64,000 nucleotides of DNA from Bacillus sp. ZZV12-4809 (GTDB lineage Bacteria > Bacillota > Bacilli > Bacillales > Cytobacillaceae), in the NCBI RefSeq assembly GCF_009849585.1, contig NZ_VCRN01000001.1, forward strand, positions 310,001-374,000, in the 5' to 3' direction. The position numbers and the translations under genes are program-made. How positions within the stretch are numbered: the first letter of the stretch is position 1; the number at the start of each line of letters is the position of its first letter. Below the pieces are notes generated by a model. The model made no database searches, had not been told where the DNA came from, and saw only the letters and a program-made list of their open reading frames with translations. Positions 25,476 through 34,420 of the stretch are shown here, piece after piece.

Positions 25476-25913
25476 CTATTTAGTAAAAACGAGGTATTTC
25501 TGCCCCATATAATTGGTTATCGTATAAATGCCTGCCCCCATAAGAACTGCAAGCTCTTCAGGCGATACTTCATAGCCGAAAAGCGTAAAGCTCTTTATAG
25601 CCTCTGCAGCCATGCCGCTTATGGAATAAGATAATATATAGCACAGAAATAAAATGAAAATGAAGCGCACAGCACTTCCTGGAATGCTGGTCCCGCTCCT
25701 GAAAGTGAACGTTCGGTTCAGTAAAAAGCTGATAACTGCACCTGTACTGTTTCCCAAAAATGTCGCGGTCCAATAAGACATTCCTGCTAAATCCAGGAGC
25801 ATGAATATCATGGTTAACCCGACTAATGTATTGACTGTTCCAACGATCAAAAAGCGAATAAAGGTATTAGTTCGATTCAGATAATGTTCTAAAGTGAATA
25901 TCCGCGTACTCAT
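25476..25913 (-). CDS. GtrA family membrane protein
   Basis: The 145-residue protein has four membrane segments and the GtrA signature (TFIRFLIVGTVNTLVGLTMI near the N-terminus, then SFLLNRTFTF). GtrA-type proteins are thought to flip lipid-linked sugars across the membrane. ATG 25913 is preferred, with GGAGAG 8 bp upstream; a second start lies at 25928. The gene overlaps the 3' end of the glycosyltransferase gene upstream by 47 bp in another frame. Together they form a lipid-sugar synthesis and flipping pair. Confidence 0.9.
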   Translation of the reverse strand: MSTRIFTLEHYLNRTNTFIRFLIVGTVNTLVGLTMIFMLLDLAGMSYWTATFLGNSTGAVISFLLNRTFTFRSGTSIPGSAVRFIFILFLCYILSYSISGMAAEAIKSFTLFGYEVSPEELAVLMGAGIYTITNYMGQKYLVFTK

Positions 25914-26910
25914 TATCAGTCTCTCCATCAGTCACCATATGCCTCGAAATAGGCAGATTAAAAGCATCTACTTCAATTGAGAACCTGGGTCTTCGTTTTG
26001 TCTCTTTATAGATTTTTCCAATATATTCTCCAATTAGGCCAATGGCTGTCAGCTGAAGCCCCCCCAGCATCCAAATCGAGATAATTAAAGATGTCCAGCC
26101 AGTTTCTGTTTCTCCAAAATAGCGCAGGCCCAGAAAGTAGAGGCCAAATAAAAAGCTGAGCAGAAAGGATCCGATTCCCAATGCCAATACCATCCGGATC
26201 GGCGTCACGGAAAAAGAGGTAATGCCCTCAAAGGAAAAGGCCAGCATTTTTTTCAGCGGATACTTCGTTTCCCCGGCAAGGCGTTCTTTGCGGTCATAGT
26301 AAACACTGGCTGTTTTAAAGCCCAGCAAGGGCACAATTCCGCGGAGGAACAGATTGGCCTCCTCATAGCGCTGCAGCTCCTCCAGAGCCCGCTTGCTCAT
26401 CAGGCGGAAATCCGCATGATTATAGACAAGATCTACACCCATTTTCCTCATCAGCTTATAAAATCCCTGTGCCGTGCTTCTCTTAAAAAATGTATCACTG
26501 TCCCGCTTTCTTCTCACACCATAGACAATGTCAAAACCTTCACGGAACTTCAGGATAAACTCCCTGATCACGTCAATATCATCTTGAAGATCAGCATCAA
26601 TGGACACTGTGCAATCCGAAACTTTCCCCGCTGCCGTCAATCCTGCAAGCAGCGCATTCTGATGTCCTGCATTCCTGGCAAGCTTCAGTCCGCGCACATG
26701 GGGATTATTCAGGCTATGTTTATAAATAATCTGCCAGGTCCGGTCCCTGCTGCCATCATCTACAAAAAGGATTTTGCTTTTTTCCGAAACCAGTTCATCA
26801 TCCATCAGTTCTTCAATCAGCCCATTCAGCTGATTAATGGTATCCGGCAGTACCTCCTCTTCGTTATAGCAAGGAACTACGATGGTAAGTACCGGGTTGG
26901 TCATTCTCAT
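25867..26910 (-). CDS. ykoT: Family 2 glycosyltransferase (GtrB/YkoT-like)
   Basis: This 347-residue membrane-bound glycosyltransferase has an N-terminal GT-A domain (VVPCYNEEEVLP, then the metal-binding VSIDADLQDD near residue 105). Two C-terminal membrane segments lie near residues 235-295. The domain order is that of GtrB and dolichyl-phosphate-mannose-synthase-like enzymes, which attach a sugar to undecaprenyl phosphate. It lies between a DUF6044 protein upstream and gtrA downstream. B. subtilis ykoS and ykoT form the same kind of pair, which I use for naming. Sugar and acceptor are not known. Confidence 0.88.
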   Translation of the reverse strand: MRMTNPVLTIVVPCYNEEEVLPDTINQLNGLIEELMDDELVSEKSKILFVDDGSRDRTWQIIYKHSLNNPHVRGLKLARNAGHQNALLAGLTAAGKVSDCTVSIDADLQDDIDVIREFILKFREGFDIVYGVRRKRDSDTFFKRSTAQGFYKLMRKMGVDLVYNHADFRLMSKRALEELQRYEEANLFLRGIVPLLGFKTASVYYDRKERLAGETKYPLKKMLAFSFEGITSFSVTPIRMVLALGIGSFLLSFLFGLYFLGLRYFGETETGWTSLIISIWMLGGLQLTAIGLIGEYIGKIYKETKRRPRFSIEVDAFNLPISRHMVTDGETDNEYADIHFRTLSESN

Positions 26911-26919
26911 TCCCCCTGC

Positions 26920-28599
26920 TTATATGGCTTTATAAAGATAGATTTTCCATACCGAGCTTTTTGATTCAAAAACCTTCTCCAATACAAGCTGATTCTCTTC
27001 GGCATTGTCGATGGGAACGGATGAAAAAAGATAGGAGCCTCCCATGGACTTAAAGGCGTCTGTATTCAATTCCAGGTTCTTCAGCCTTTTTTTCGTGCGC
27101 TTTTTGAACATATAATGCTTGCCAAGCTCGTCTGTAAAGATATAGCATCTCCCGCCCCATTCATCATAATAGGTGCGGATCGTTTTATTTTTTTTAAGCT
27201 CTTTTTCAATGATTTTCCGAAATTGATATTTATAGGTTAAGGGATAGAAATTATTATAGGAATCCAGCGTGTAGAACCCATTATACTGGGCAATCGCCGG
27301 ATGAAGCCCAATGCTTGCCACCCTGTAATCCTCCTGAGGAAGACCGATGTATTCTTTAATGGCCGAGAACTGCTCTTCTGCATAAAACTGTTTGAAGGTT
27401 GGCTTCTTCTGAAAAAGAATTTCCTCGTTAAAAAAGGACACGGCAACCACCTGGGCAAGCACCAATACAGGGATCAGCCTCCTCCATATCCCCCCGTATG
27501 ACCAAAGTATTTTCAGCGATAGCGCAAATAAGACATAAACAACCATGGGCCTTAGAAAGTGATATCTCGCAAAGTTGAATGTATCAAGCACGTGAAAACG
27601 CTTTGTAAGGGGCACCCAGCCTTTGTAGAACCAGAAGGCATACCATGCAGATAACGCAAAGTTCAGGAAAAACAGGAACAAAAACACCTTCTCTTTTTTC
27701 CAATCCTTTTTCCAAAGTATCATAAAAAGGGACACAAACATAACCGGCAAAATAACCAGCGTGTGAATGGTTGCAGCATGATGGTGGCCGATCGCAAAAT
27801 TCTTGAATGTCAGTCTGACGCAATGCCAAAAAGTGAGCCTCGCATGGAAATATTCATCCCGGCTGTTCGGCTCATCGTCAAAAAGGAAGGAATACACCAG
27901 CCTGTATTCAACGATGAAAAAGATTCCGGTCATATAAACAATCGATAAAAGAAACGGCCAGTTCCATTCCCTTTTCCTGATTGCGTCCACCAGCCAGAAA
28001 ACCCCCATGGCACTCAGGAAAAAGAAAAAGCCCAGGACGATGCTTGCATATAAAGGCAAAAGGGTGAGGACCAGTATATTTTTCCACGACCGCTCCCCCT
28101 GCCTGATATTTAAGATGGCCCACAGGGCAAGCGGCATCCCCAGCGTGCTCAGCATGCCGGATGGCCAGAAAGGGGTGAAGGCAAAAGCAAGGGCAGTCCC
28201 GATCGTTATAGGTGCCCACTTTTTTTCTTTAAGAAAATGCTTTTTCAGAAGCAAATACATCCCGATAAAAGCAAACACTCTTGTGATTGTCTGGCTGAGT
28301 GCATACGCAATCATCGTCGGAAAAAGAGCATACAGCCACACAATTAAGGTAAATTCCGATCCAAACGCATTGCGGGATAAATTCCCGTTCATCACCTGCG
28401 GAATGACAGCATCTATGGGTCCTGTAAGCTGCCCGCTTTCAGCAAGGACTTTATACCACGCCAGATTGCTGTCCAGATTATCATGAACGCGTATATGTAC
28501 ATTTTCACCTAATATGTATAAAGGGGAAACAAATAAAGCTAAAGCAATGCCTGCCAGAATAAGGAGATTTTTCTCCGACGCCCATTTTTTTAGAAGCAA
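26920..28599 (-). CDS. ykoS: DUF6044 polytopic membrane protein (YkoS-like)
   Basis: This 559-residue protein has about 10-11 membrane segments and a soluble C-terminal domain of about 150 residues. The N-terminal loop after the first helix contains HDNLDSNLAWYK. That loop resembles the acidic loop of GT-C glycosyltransferases that use polyprenyl-phosphate sugars, so a GT-C role is reasonable but inferred. It is encoded 9 bp upstream of the GT2 gene, forming a three-gene unit with it and gtrA. The likely pathway is transfer of a GT2-made lipid-linked sugar to a surface polymer. Confidence 0.82.
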   Translation of the reverse strand: MLLKKWASEKNLLILAGIALALFVSPLYILGENVHIRVHDNLDSNLAWYKVLAESGQLTGPIDAVIPQVMNGNLSRNAFGSEFTLIVWLYALFPTMIAYALSQTITRVFAFIGMYLLLKKHFLKEKKWAPITIGTALAFAFTPFWPSGMLSTLGMPLALWAILNIRQGERSWKNILVLTLLPLYASIVLGFFFFLSAMGVFWLVDAIRKREWNWPFLLSIVYMTGIFFIVEYRLVYSFLFDDEPNSRDEYFHARLTFWHCVRLTFKNFAIGHHHAATIHTLVILPVMFVSLFMILWKKDWKKEKVFLFLFFLNFALSAWYAFWFYKGWVPLTKRFHVLDTFNFARYHFLRPMVVYVLFALSLKILWSYGGIWRRLIPVLVLAQVVAVSFFNEEILFQKKPTFKQFYAEEQFSAIKEYIGLPQEDYRVASIGLHPAIAQYNGFYTLDSYNNFYPLTYKYQFRKIIEKELKKNKTIRTYYDEWGGRCYIFTDELGKHYMFKKRTKKRLKNLELNTDAFKSMGGSYLFSSVPIDNAEENQLVLEKVFESKSSVWKIYLYKAI

Positions 28600-28722
28600 T
28601 CTCTACACCTCTGGGTTCATGATTATTTACAATTTTAGGGTTCACGAACCGTGGCAAAATATTCAGGAAGGGATAATACAACCTTCCTCCGACATAAAAA
28701 TAGAGGGGAAAGGGGGATTGCA

Positions 28723-29583
28723 ATGATTAAAAAAGCGGTCATTCCTGCTGCAGGGCTCGGAACCCGTTTCCTGCCGGCCACCAAGGCACAGCCCAAGGAA
28801 ATGCTCCCCATCGTCGATAAGCCTGCCATTCAATATATTGTGGAGGAAGCCATTGCTTCAGGAATTGAGGATATTATTATCATAACGGGGAGAAACAAAC
28901 GGGCGATTGAAGACCATTTTGATAAATCGGTTGAAATGGAGCTGCTGCTGCAGAAAAGCGGAAAGTATAAAATGCTTGAGGAAGTGCGGGAAATCACTAA
29001 TCTGGCGGATATCCACTATGTCAGGCAGAAGGATCCGCTCGGATTGGGTCACGCCATTTTATGCGCGAGAAAGTTCATTGGCAAAGAGCCGTTTGCCGTC
29101 CTCCTTGGCGATGATATCATCGACGGGGATCCTCCTGCCATGCTGCAAATGATGGAGCAATTTAACCAAACGGGATCAAGCATCCTCGGATGCAGCGAGG
29201 TTCCTCTCTCAGAAGTCAATAAATATGGAATTGTCGGCTATTCAGAACAAAGGGGCCCATTATACAAAGTGGATAGCCTCGTGGAAAAGCCTCCTGCTGA
29301 AAAAGCCCCTTCTGCACATGCCATTATTGGCCGCTATATCTTAACACCTGCGATATTTGACATGCTTGAGAATGGAACCCCGGACAGCAAAGGCGAGCTG
29401 CAGCTGACAGATGCTCTCCATGCCTTGCTTCGCCGGGAAAATATTTATTCCTATCTGATCCAGGGAAGCCGTTATGATATTGGAGATAAATTCGGCTTTC
29501 TTAAAGCCTCGATTGATTATGCACTAAAAAGACCAGAGCTGAAGGAAAAGCTTTCACTCTACTTAAGGCAAGCCCGCATATGA
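28723..29583 (+). CDS. gtaB: UTP-glucose-1-phosphate uridylyltransferase
   Basis: GtaB/GalU makes UDP-glucose from UTP and glucose-1-phosphate, the donor for teichoic acid and glycolipid glucosylation. The protein has 286 residues. The nucleotide-binding signature is AAGLGTRFLPATKAQPKEML at residues 8-27, with VDKPAIQYIVEEA after it, and VEKPPAEKAPSAHAIIGRYIL is the second landmark. ATG 28723 follows AAAGGGGG, so the in-frame extension to 28651 is rejected. It is divergent from the DUF6044-GT2-GtrA operon, and its stop overlaps the converging galE by 21 bp. Confidence 0.95.
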   Translation: MIKKAVIPAAGLGTRFLPATKAQPKEMLPIVDKPAIQYIVEEAIASGIEDIIIITGRNKRAIEDHFDKSVEMELLLQKSGKYKMLEEVREITNLADIHYVRQKDPLGLGHAILCARKFIGKEPFAVLLGDDIIDGDPPAMLQMMEQFNQTGSSILGCSEVPLSEVNKYGIVGYSEQRGPLYKVDSLVEKPPAEKAPSAHAIIGRYILTPAIFDMLENGTPDSKGELQLTDALHALLRRENIYSYLIQGSRYDIGDKFGFLKASIDYALKRPELKEKLSLYLRQARI

Positions 29584-30570
29584 ATTATGATATCCGTCAG
29601 GATGGGACCTGTGCCAGCGCCAGGCATCCCCGACAATCTGGCGGATACTTGTTTTTTCGGGCTTCCAGTTCAGAATTATTCTTGCTTTTTCAGATGAAGC
29701 TACCAGTTCTGCCGGATCACCAGACCGGCGGGGAGCTTTCGTTACTTTAAAATACCTGTTTGTTACCTCCGCCGCAGCTTCAATTACCTCTTTTACCGAA
29801 GCCCCTTTGCTGCCTCCCAGGTTAAAGACATCGCTCTCCCCTCCATCTTCCAGATAGCGGAGTGCGAGCAGATGGGCTTCTGCCAAATCTTCTACGTGAA
29901 TATAATCCCTTATGCAGGTACCATCCTCAGTTGGGTAATCATCCCCAAAAATGGAGACAGATTCTCTTTTTCCAAGGGCCGCCTGCAGTATAATCGGAAT
30001 GAGGTGGGTCTCGTTCTGATGGTCTTCGCCAATTTCTCCTGAGCCCTTTGCTCCTGCAGCATTAAAATAACGGAGCGACACGAATCTGGCTCCTGATGCC
30101 TGCGCCCACCATTGAATCATCCGTTCAACGGCAAGTTTCGTCTCACCATACGGGCTTGCAGGCGCAAGCGGAGCATCCTCCCGTATTGGCTGGCTTATTG
30201 CCTCACCATATACGGCTGCAGTGGACGAAAACACCAGTTTTTTTACCTTATGCGCTTCCAAAGCCTTTAACAGGCTATGGGAACCAAGCACATTATTATT
30301 ATAGTAATTTAGCGGATCTTTCATCGATTCCCCTACCAGGGATGATGCCGCAAAATGAAAGACCGCCTCTATTCTCTCACGGGAAAGGACACTATTTAGA
30401 AAATCCTGCGATCTGATATCACCCTCATAGAATGCAGCCTTTGGATGGACCGCCTTTCTATGGCCAGTAGTCAAATTATCTGCCACTGCTGTTTTGTATC
30501 CCTTTTGTATGAGAAGATCTACAATATGCGAACCAATATAACCGGCTCCTCCAGTAACCAAGATTGTCAT
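29563..30570 (-). CDS. galE: UDP-glucose 4-epimerase
   Basis: GalE interconverts UDP-glucose and UDP-galactose. The protein has 335 residues in the short-chain dehydrogenase fold. The NAD-binding GGAGYIGSH lies at residues 7-15, the catalytic SSTAAVYG serine/threonine region near residues 121-128, and the YGETK tyrosine-lysine pair near 147-151. The C-terminal half has RYFNAAGA and GDDYPTEDGTCIRDYIHV, both typical of GalE. It converges with gtaB and overlaps its last 21 bp, and the two enzymes act in sequence on UDP-glucose. Good start at 30570 with AGGAGTGATGG. Confidence 0.96.
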   Translation of the reverse strand: MTILVTGGAGYIGSHIVDLLIQKGYKTAVADNLTTGHRKAVHPKAAFYEGDIRSQDFLNSVLSRERIEAVFHFAASSLVGESMKDPLNYYNNNVLGSHSLLKALEAHKVKKLVFSSTAAVYGEAISQPIREDAPLAPASPYGETKLAVERMIQWWAQASGARFVSLRYFNAAGAKGSGEIGEDHQNETHLIPIILQAALGKRESVSIFGDDYPTEDGTCIRDYIHVEDLAEAHLLALRYLEDGGESDVFNLGGSKGASVKEVIEAAAEVTNRYFKVTKAPRRSGDPAELVASSEKARIILNWKPEKTSIRQIVGDAWRWHRSHPDGYHNSYAGLP

Positions 30571-30670
30571 TCCATCACTCCTGCATAGGTTTACTTTCCC
30601 TTTTCTATATGCAGGTGCGGGCTTGAGTATGATAAAAGACGGGGTACCTCTTCAGGTTCGGACTCAATAT

Positions 30671-30697
30671 AAAAAAGGGCCAGATTCATCCGGCCCC
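30671..30697 (-). terminator. Terminator of the first Bce-type permease gene
   Basis: On the minus strand GGGCC and GGCCC arms are followed by TTTTTT, just past the stop at 30716. A GGTTCGGACTC motif shared with array 2 stands just upstream at about 30649. Confidence 0.75.
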
Positions 30698-30715
30698 CGT
30701 AATTTCTTATTAAAT

Positions 30716-32578
30716 TTAAATCGCAGCCTTGATCTGCTTCGTATAGAAAAAGCGCACGATAAAGAAGTAAACCACCTGGATGGCCAGGAAAACACTCAGA
30801 ACAGCGACTGATTCTTTAAACAGATTAAAGTAGAACAGGTTGGATAACGCAGTCAGAGCAACGGCACCATGGATAAGAGCGACGAGGATTGGTGCGAAAA
30901 ACAGGATCATAGTCTGTCTGTTTAAGACCTTTTGCAGCTCTTTTTCTGTCAGCCCCATCTTGGATATCGACTTGAATTTTTGTTTGTCCTCATCCAGATC
31001 CATGTAGAGCCTGAAGTACAGGAAGCTGCCGGCTGATACGAAAAAGACGATCCCGATAAACAGCCCGACAAATAATATCGGCCCAAAGCCTTTCATAATC
31101 TCGTATATTTCGTATTCAACTGATATAATTTCATATCTTGGCAATTCCTTGTACAGCTTTTCAGAGGCAGCCATTATGTGCTCCTCACCATCTGTTGCCT
31201 CCCAGGCGTAATAACTTTCCTGAAACCCTGGTTCAGGGAGCTTTTCATAGTCTTCATCTGATACGATATAATAGGAGTCCGTTGCCGGCAGTGCTTTCGA
31301 ATGAATGACCTCCTTCGGCTTCAAAACGGTGCCCGAAGTCAGTGTAATGGTTTCATTTAGGAGCTCCTTCGTTTGCCCGAAGTTGGTCCCTTCAAACTCG
31401 ACTGTCATGACTTGCCCGGCTTTTAACTCAATCGGATCTTCATCAATGAGTGCTGCAAAACGGTTATAGTCGGATTGACTCGCAATCAGAATGCTGTCCC
31501 CGCCAACTTCAAAGTAACGTAAAATCGCATGCGCCGATTCTGCTGTAACCTTTTCTTCCTTTAACGTCTGATTGATAAACTCTACATTCTTCACTTCATG
31601 TTCTTCAGTCGTTCTATAAGAAAACGTTGTGGCATTTGCATTCTTAATGCTGGAAGTCAGCACCGTCTGGAATCCGAATAAAGTGCCAATTGCACTGAAT
31701 GCAACGGTTGAAACCATTGCCACCATGAAGAAGGTTCGCGCATTATCCTTCATGCGAAAGGCCAAATCTGAAAACAGCAGCATATTGGTTTTAAACCAAA
31801 ATACACTTTCATTCTTCTTTAATCTTCTAATAATATAAACACTCAATTGTGTAAATAACAGGTAGGTGCCAATGCAGACAACAATAATAACCGGCACCAT
31901 TGCCGCTACAACAACCAGCCCTTTTGCGATTAGGGCAGCAGCATACCCCACCCCTATTAATAGGACAGCGAGCATCGTTAGAAAACGATTCGCTTTTGGC
32001 TCTCCCTTTGACATTTTATTACCCTTTATTAATTCAATCAGCTTTTTGCTGCGCAGAACATACGTCACAAATAAGGAAATGAAGAAAAATAAAATAATAA
32101 AAGAAATGAAGGTGACCAGGATGGCCTTCATTGGAAAGTAAAAAGACAGAGTCTGCTCTATAATCAAGACATTTTCAGCAAGAAGGAGAATCGCCTTGGC
32201 AAACACAAGACCAAGGAGAATCCCCCCCAAAGTGGCAAATAAGCCAATCAGCATATTTTCCAAAAATACCATGAGACGAATCTGTTTTATGCTCATGCCC
32301 TGTATCATTAATAACCCAAACTCTTTTTTCCGGGACTGCAGGAATGAACTCATCGAATATAGAACAAAAAAGAACGAAAATACATAGATAATGCCTGCAG
32401 AGGCATTCATTCCCTTTGTAACGACAGAGTTCATGCCATCCCCGCTTAAGGCAGGATGATTCGCAAAAATCGAGAAGGTAAAGAACACCATGACCGTAAA
32501 TAAACTGCTGAGAAAATAGGCTGCATACAGCCGTTTATTGCGAATAACGTTATTAAACGCGAACTGACGAAAGGTCAT
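30716..32578 (-). CDS. BceB-type ABC transporter permease (module 1)
   Basis: The protein has 620 residues, ten predicted membrane segments and the large extracytoplasmic domain of about 200 residues (about 320-520) that defines BceB-type peptide-sensing permeases. MTFRQFAFNNVIRNKRLYAAYFLS at the start and KKEFGLLMIQGMSIKQIRLM near residue 80 are family landmarks. With its ATPase it removes antimicrobial peptides such as bacitracin or lantibiotics from lipid II-cycle intermediates and signals to the kinase. ATG 32578 has GGGAGGGG 6 bp upstream. It overlaps the ATPase gene by 26 bp. Confidence 0.93.
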   Translation of the reverse strand: MTFRQFAFNNVIRNKRLYAAYFLSSLFTVMVFFTFSIFANHPALSGDGMNSVVTKGMNASAGIIYVFSFFFVLYSMSSFLQSRKKEFGLLMIQGMSIKQIRLMVFLENMLIGLFATLGGILLGLVFAKAILLLAENVLIIEQTLSFYFPMKAILVTFISFIILFFFISLFVTYVLRSKKLIELIKGNKMSKGEPKANRFLTMLAVLLIGVGYAAALIAKGLVVVAAMVPVIIVVCIGTYLLFTQLSVYIIRRLKKNESVFWFKTNMLLFSDLAFRMKDNARTFFMVAMVSTVAFSAIGTLFGFQTVLTSSIKNANATTFSYRTTEEHEVKNVEFINQTLKEEKVTAESAHAILRYFEVGGDSILIASQSDYNRFAALIDEDPIELKAGQVMTVEFEGTNFGQTKELLNETITLTSGTVLKPKEVIHSKALPATDSYYIVSDEDYEKLPEPGFQESYYAWEATDGEEHIMAASEKLYKELPRYEIISVEYEIYEIMKGFGPILFVGLFIGIVFFVSAGSFLYFRLYMDLDEDKQKFKSISKMGLTEKELQKVLNRQTMILFFAPILVALIHGAVALTALSNLFYFNLFKESVAVLSVFLAIQVVYFFIVRFFYTKQIKAAI

Positions 32579-33317
32579 GTGCATCCCCTCCCAGCAGTGA
32601 AAGTGTATCGATGATCTTTTGGAAAAAGGCCTGGCGGTTATCTCCGCGGTGAATCTCCGAATAGAACTTTCCGTCCCGAATGAAGATGACCCGGTTGCAA
32701 TAGCTCGCTGCCTGCGCATCATGTGTGACAAGCATCATAGTAGTCTTCTCTGTTTGGTTAATCGATTCAAGCATTTCCATTACATCCTTGGAAGACTTGG
32801 AATCCAAATTCCCTGTAGGTTCATCGGCGAGTAGAAGCTTTGGTGTATGAATCATCGCTCTTGCCACAGCAGCTCTTTGCGCCTGCCCCCCGGATATTTC
32901 ATACGTCCGTTTATTCATAATGCCGGAAATCCCCAGCTTCTCCGCTATTTCATGTGCTTTCCGCTTCATTTCCTTCACTTTTTTCCCGTCCAATGTCAGC
33001 GGTAGAACCATATTTTCTTCAACCGTCAAGGTATGAAGCAGGTTGAAGTCCTGGAAAACAAACCCCAGTTCACGGCGCCGGAATTGAGCCAGCTCCTCTT
33101 TTTTTAGGACATGGGGATTTCTTTCATTGATCAGGATTTCTCCTGTTGTCGGTTCATCAATGGTGGCAATCATGTTCAGCAGCGTTGTTTTCCCGCTTCC
33201 CGAAGGTCCCATGATTCCGACAAACTCACCTTCTTTAATGGTTAAATTAATATCCGTTAACGCACGATAGGCGATTTTTCCTTCATAAATCTTGCTTACT
33301 TGCTTCACTTTTAGCAT
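32553..33317 (-). CDS. BceA-type ABC transporter ATPase (module 1)
   Basis: This 254-residue ATPase powers the BceB-type permease whose gene it overlaps by 26 bp. Walker A is GPSGSGKTT at residues 37-45. The signature ISGGQAQR and Walker B LLLADEPTG are intact, and MMLVTHD carries the switch histidine. ATG 33317 follows AAAGGAGAG, and the in-frame extension to 33374 is rejected. A BceR-type palindrome lies about 90 bp upstream, and a TATACT -10-like box at 33353-33358 has no good -35, as expected for an activator-dependent promoter. Confidence 0.93.
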   Translation of the reverse strand: MLKVKQVSKIYEGKIAYRALTDINLTIKEGEFVGIMGPSGSGKTTLLNMIATIDEPTTGEILINERNPHVLKKEELAQFRRRELGFVFQDFNLLHTLTVEENMVLPLTLDGKKVKEMKRKAHEIAEKLGISGIMNKRTYEISGGQAQRAAVARAMIHTPKLLLADEPTGNLDSKSSKDVMEMLESINQTEKTTMMLVTHDAQAASYCNRVIFIRDGKFYSEIHRGDNRQAFFQKIIDTLSLLGGDAHDLSSVRV

Positions 33318-33402
33318 CACAAGCTCTCCTTTCACATTCAGTTGACTTGTGATCAGTATATCCTTCAGACCCATTTCAAAAAATCGATTTTTCTTTCACT
33401 TA

Positions 33403-33420
33403 CCTTACAGGGCTGTAAGG
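33403..33420 (-). promoter_or_regulatory. BceR-type operator (module 1), overlapping the kinase stop codon
   Basis: CCTTACA-GGGC-TGTAAGG is an inverted repeat with 7-bp arms and a 4-bp spacer. It fits the TNACA-N4-TGTAA form known for BceR-like regulators. It covers the last codon and stop (33405-33407) of the histidine kinase gene and precedes the ATPase gene by about 90 bp. Confidence 0.75.
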
Positions 33421-34406
33421 TTCTGTGTTTCGCTAAAAATCAGCCTGAAAATTGTCCCTTTTCCGGGCTCGGATTCCAGTTCGATGCGATGGCCCAGATG
33501 ATCAGCCGCCTCCTTCGTCAAGTACAGCCCCATACCTGTCGATTCCCTGAATTTCCGTCCATTCTCTCCTGTGTAAAAAGGTTCAAACACCCGGCGCTTG
33601 TCCGCTTCCGGAATCCCGACCCCATAGTCCTTCACTTCTAAGACAGCTTCCCCGTTTTTCTCAAAAATGTCGATATCAATCCGATTGCTCTTCCCTCTGG
33701 AATACTTGACCGCATTATTGATCAGCTGAGAAAGCATAAAAAACAGCCATTTCTCATCTGTCTCCACGATCATATCCTGCTTGTCCTGAATGAGATTTGG
33801 ATACACCCCGTTCCGGATATAAAACCGTTTGTTCTCACCATTCACTTCATGAATGATTTTGGACAAGTGTACAGGTTTTATATGAAAATCCTGTTCGATT
33901 GTCCGGAGCCGCGCCATATAGAGGATGGTGTTCAAGCCCGTTTTCATCCGGTCCGTCTCTTCACGGATACTGGAGGAATCCGGTTCATCCAAGTTTTGTG
34001 CAATCAGCTCAATGACGGAAAGCGGCGTCTTCATCTGATGAACCCATTGATCCATAAACTTCAAATGCTCCTCCTGCCTGGATTCCAGCGCTTTGATTCC
34101 CGTCTGATAATGCCTGTACTGAACCTTTAGCAGATGATCAAGGGCCTTAGAAATCGGTGAATTTTCTGTTGTTTGAAAGGAATCGTCAAGAGAAGCAAGT
34201 TCCTCTGTCAGCCTTTGATAAAATTTGCGGCGGCTGGCATAGTGGTATGCCAGATAGGCTGTTAGAAAGAATAGGCCTAGGAAGATGCCATAGAGGGCAG
34301 GCAAAAGATGCCGATAGCCATCAAGCCAGTAAATGGCCAGAATCATAAAAAATTGAATGATCTGTACCCCGATTAGGAGTGCATGCTCTTTAAGGAATAA
34401 TTTCAT
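33405..34406 (-). CDS. BceS-type intramembrane-sensing histidine kinase (module 1)
   Basis: This 333-residue kinase has two membrane segments (about 8-28 and 34-54) joined by only a few residues. It therefore has no sensory domain of its own and, like BceS, depends on the transporter for stimulus. The phospho-acceptor is His123 in WVHQMKTPLS. The ATPase domain has the N box (QLINNAVKYS), the DYGVGIPEADKRRVFEPFYTG box and a GMGLYLTK box. ATG 34406 has GGAG upstream. A GTG at 34424 overlapping the regulator's stop is possible but has no site. Confidence 0.92.
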   Translation of the reverse strand: MKLFLKEHALLIGVQIIQFFMILAIYWLDGYRHLLPALYGIFLGLFFLTAYLAYHYASRRKFYQRLTEELASLDDSFQTTENSPISKALDHLLKVQYRHYQTGIKALESRQEEHLKFMDQWVHQMKTPLSVIELIAQNLDEPDSSSIREETDRMKTGLNTILYMARLRTIEQDFHIKPVHLSKIIHEVNGENKRFYIRNGVYPNLIQDKQDMIVETDEKWLFFMLSQLINNAVKYSRGKSNRIDIDIFEKNGEAVLEVKDYGVGIPEADKRRVFEPFYTGENGRKFRESTGMGLYLTKEAADHLGHRIELESEPGKGTIFRLIFSETQNLTAL

Positions 34407-34420
34407 GTTTCTCCAGCCCT

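Noticed and set aside
30649-30659. A further array 2 unit near galE
   Set aside because: Only GGTTCGGACTC matches. The opposite arm and the rest of the unit are missing, so it is noted as a motif only.
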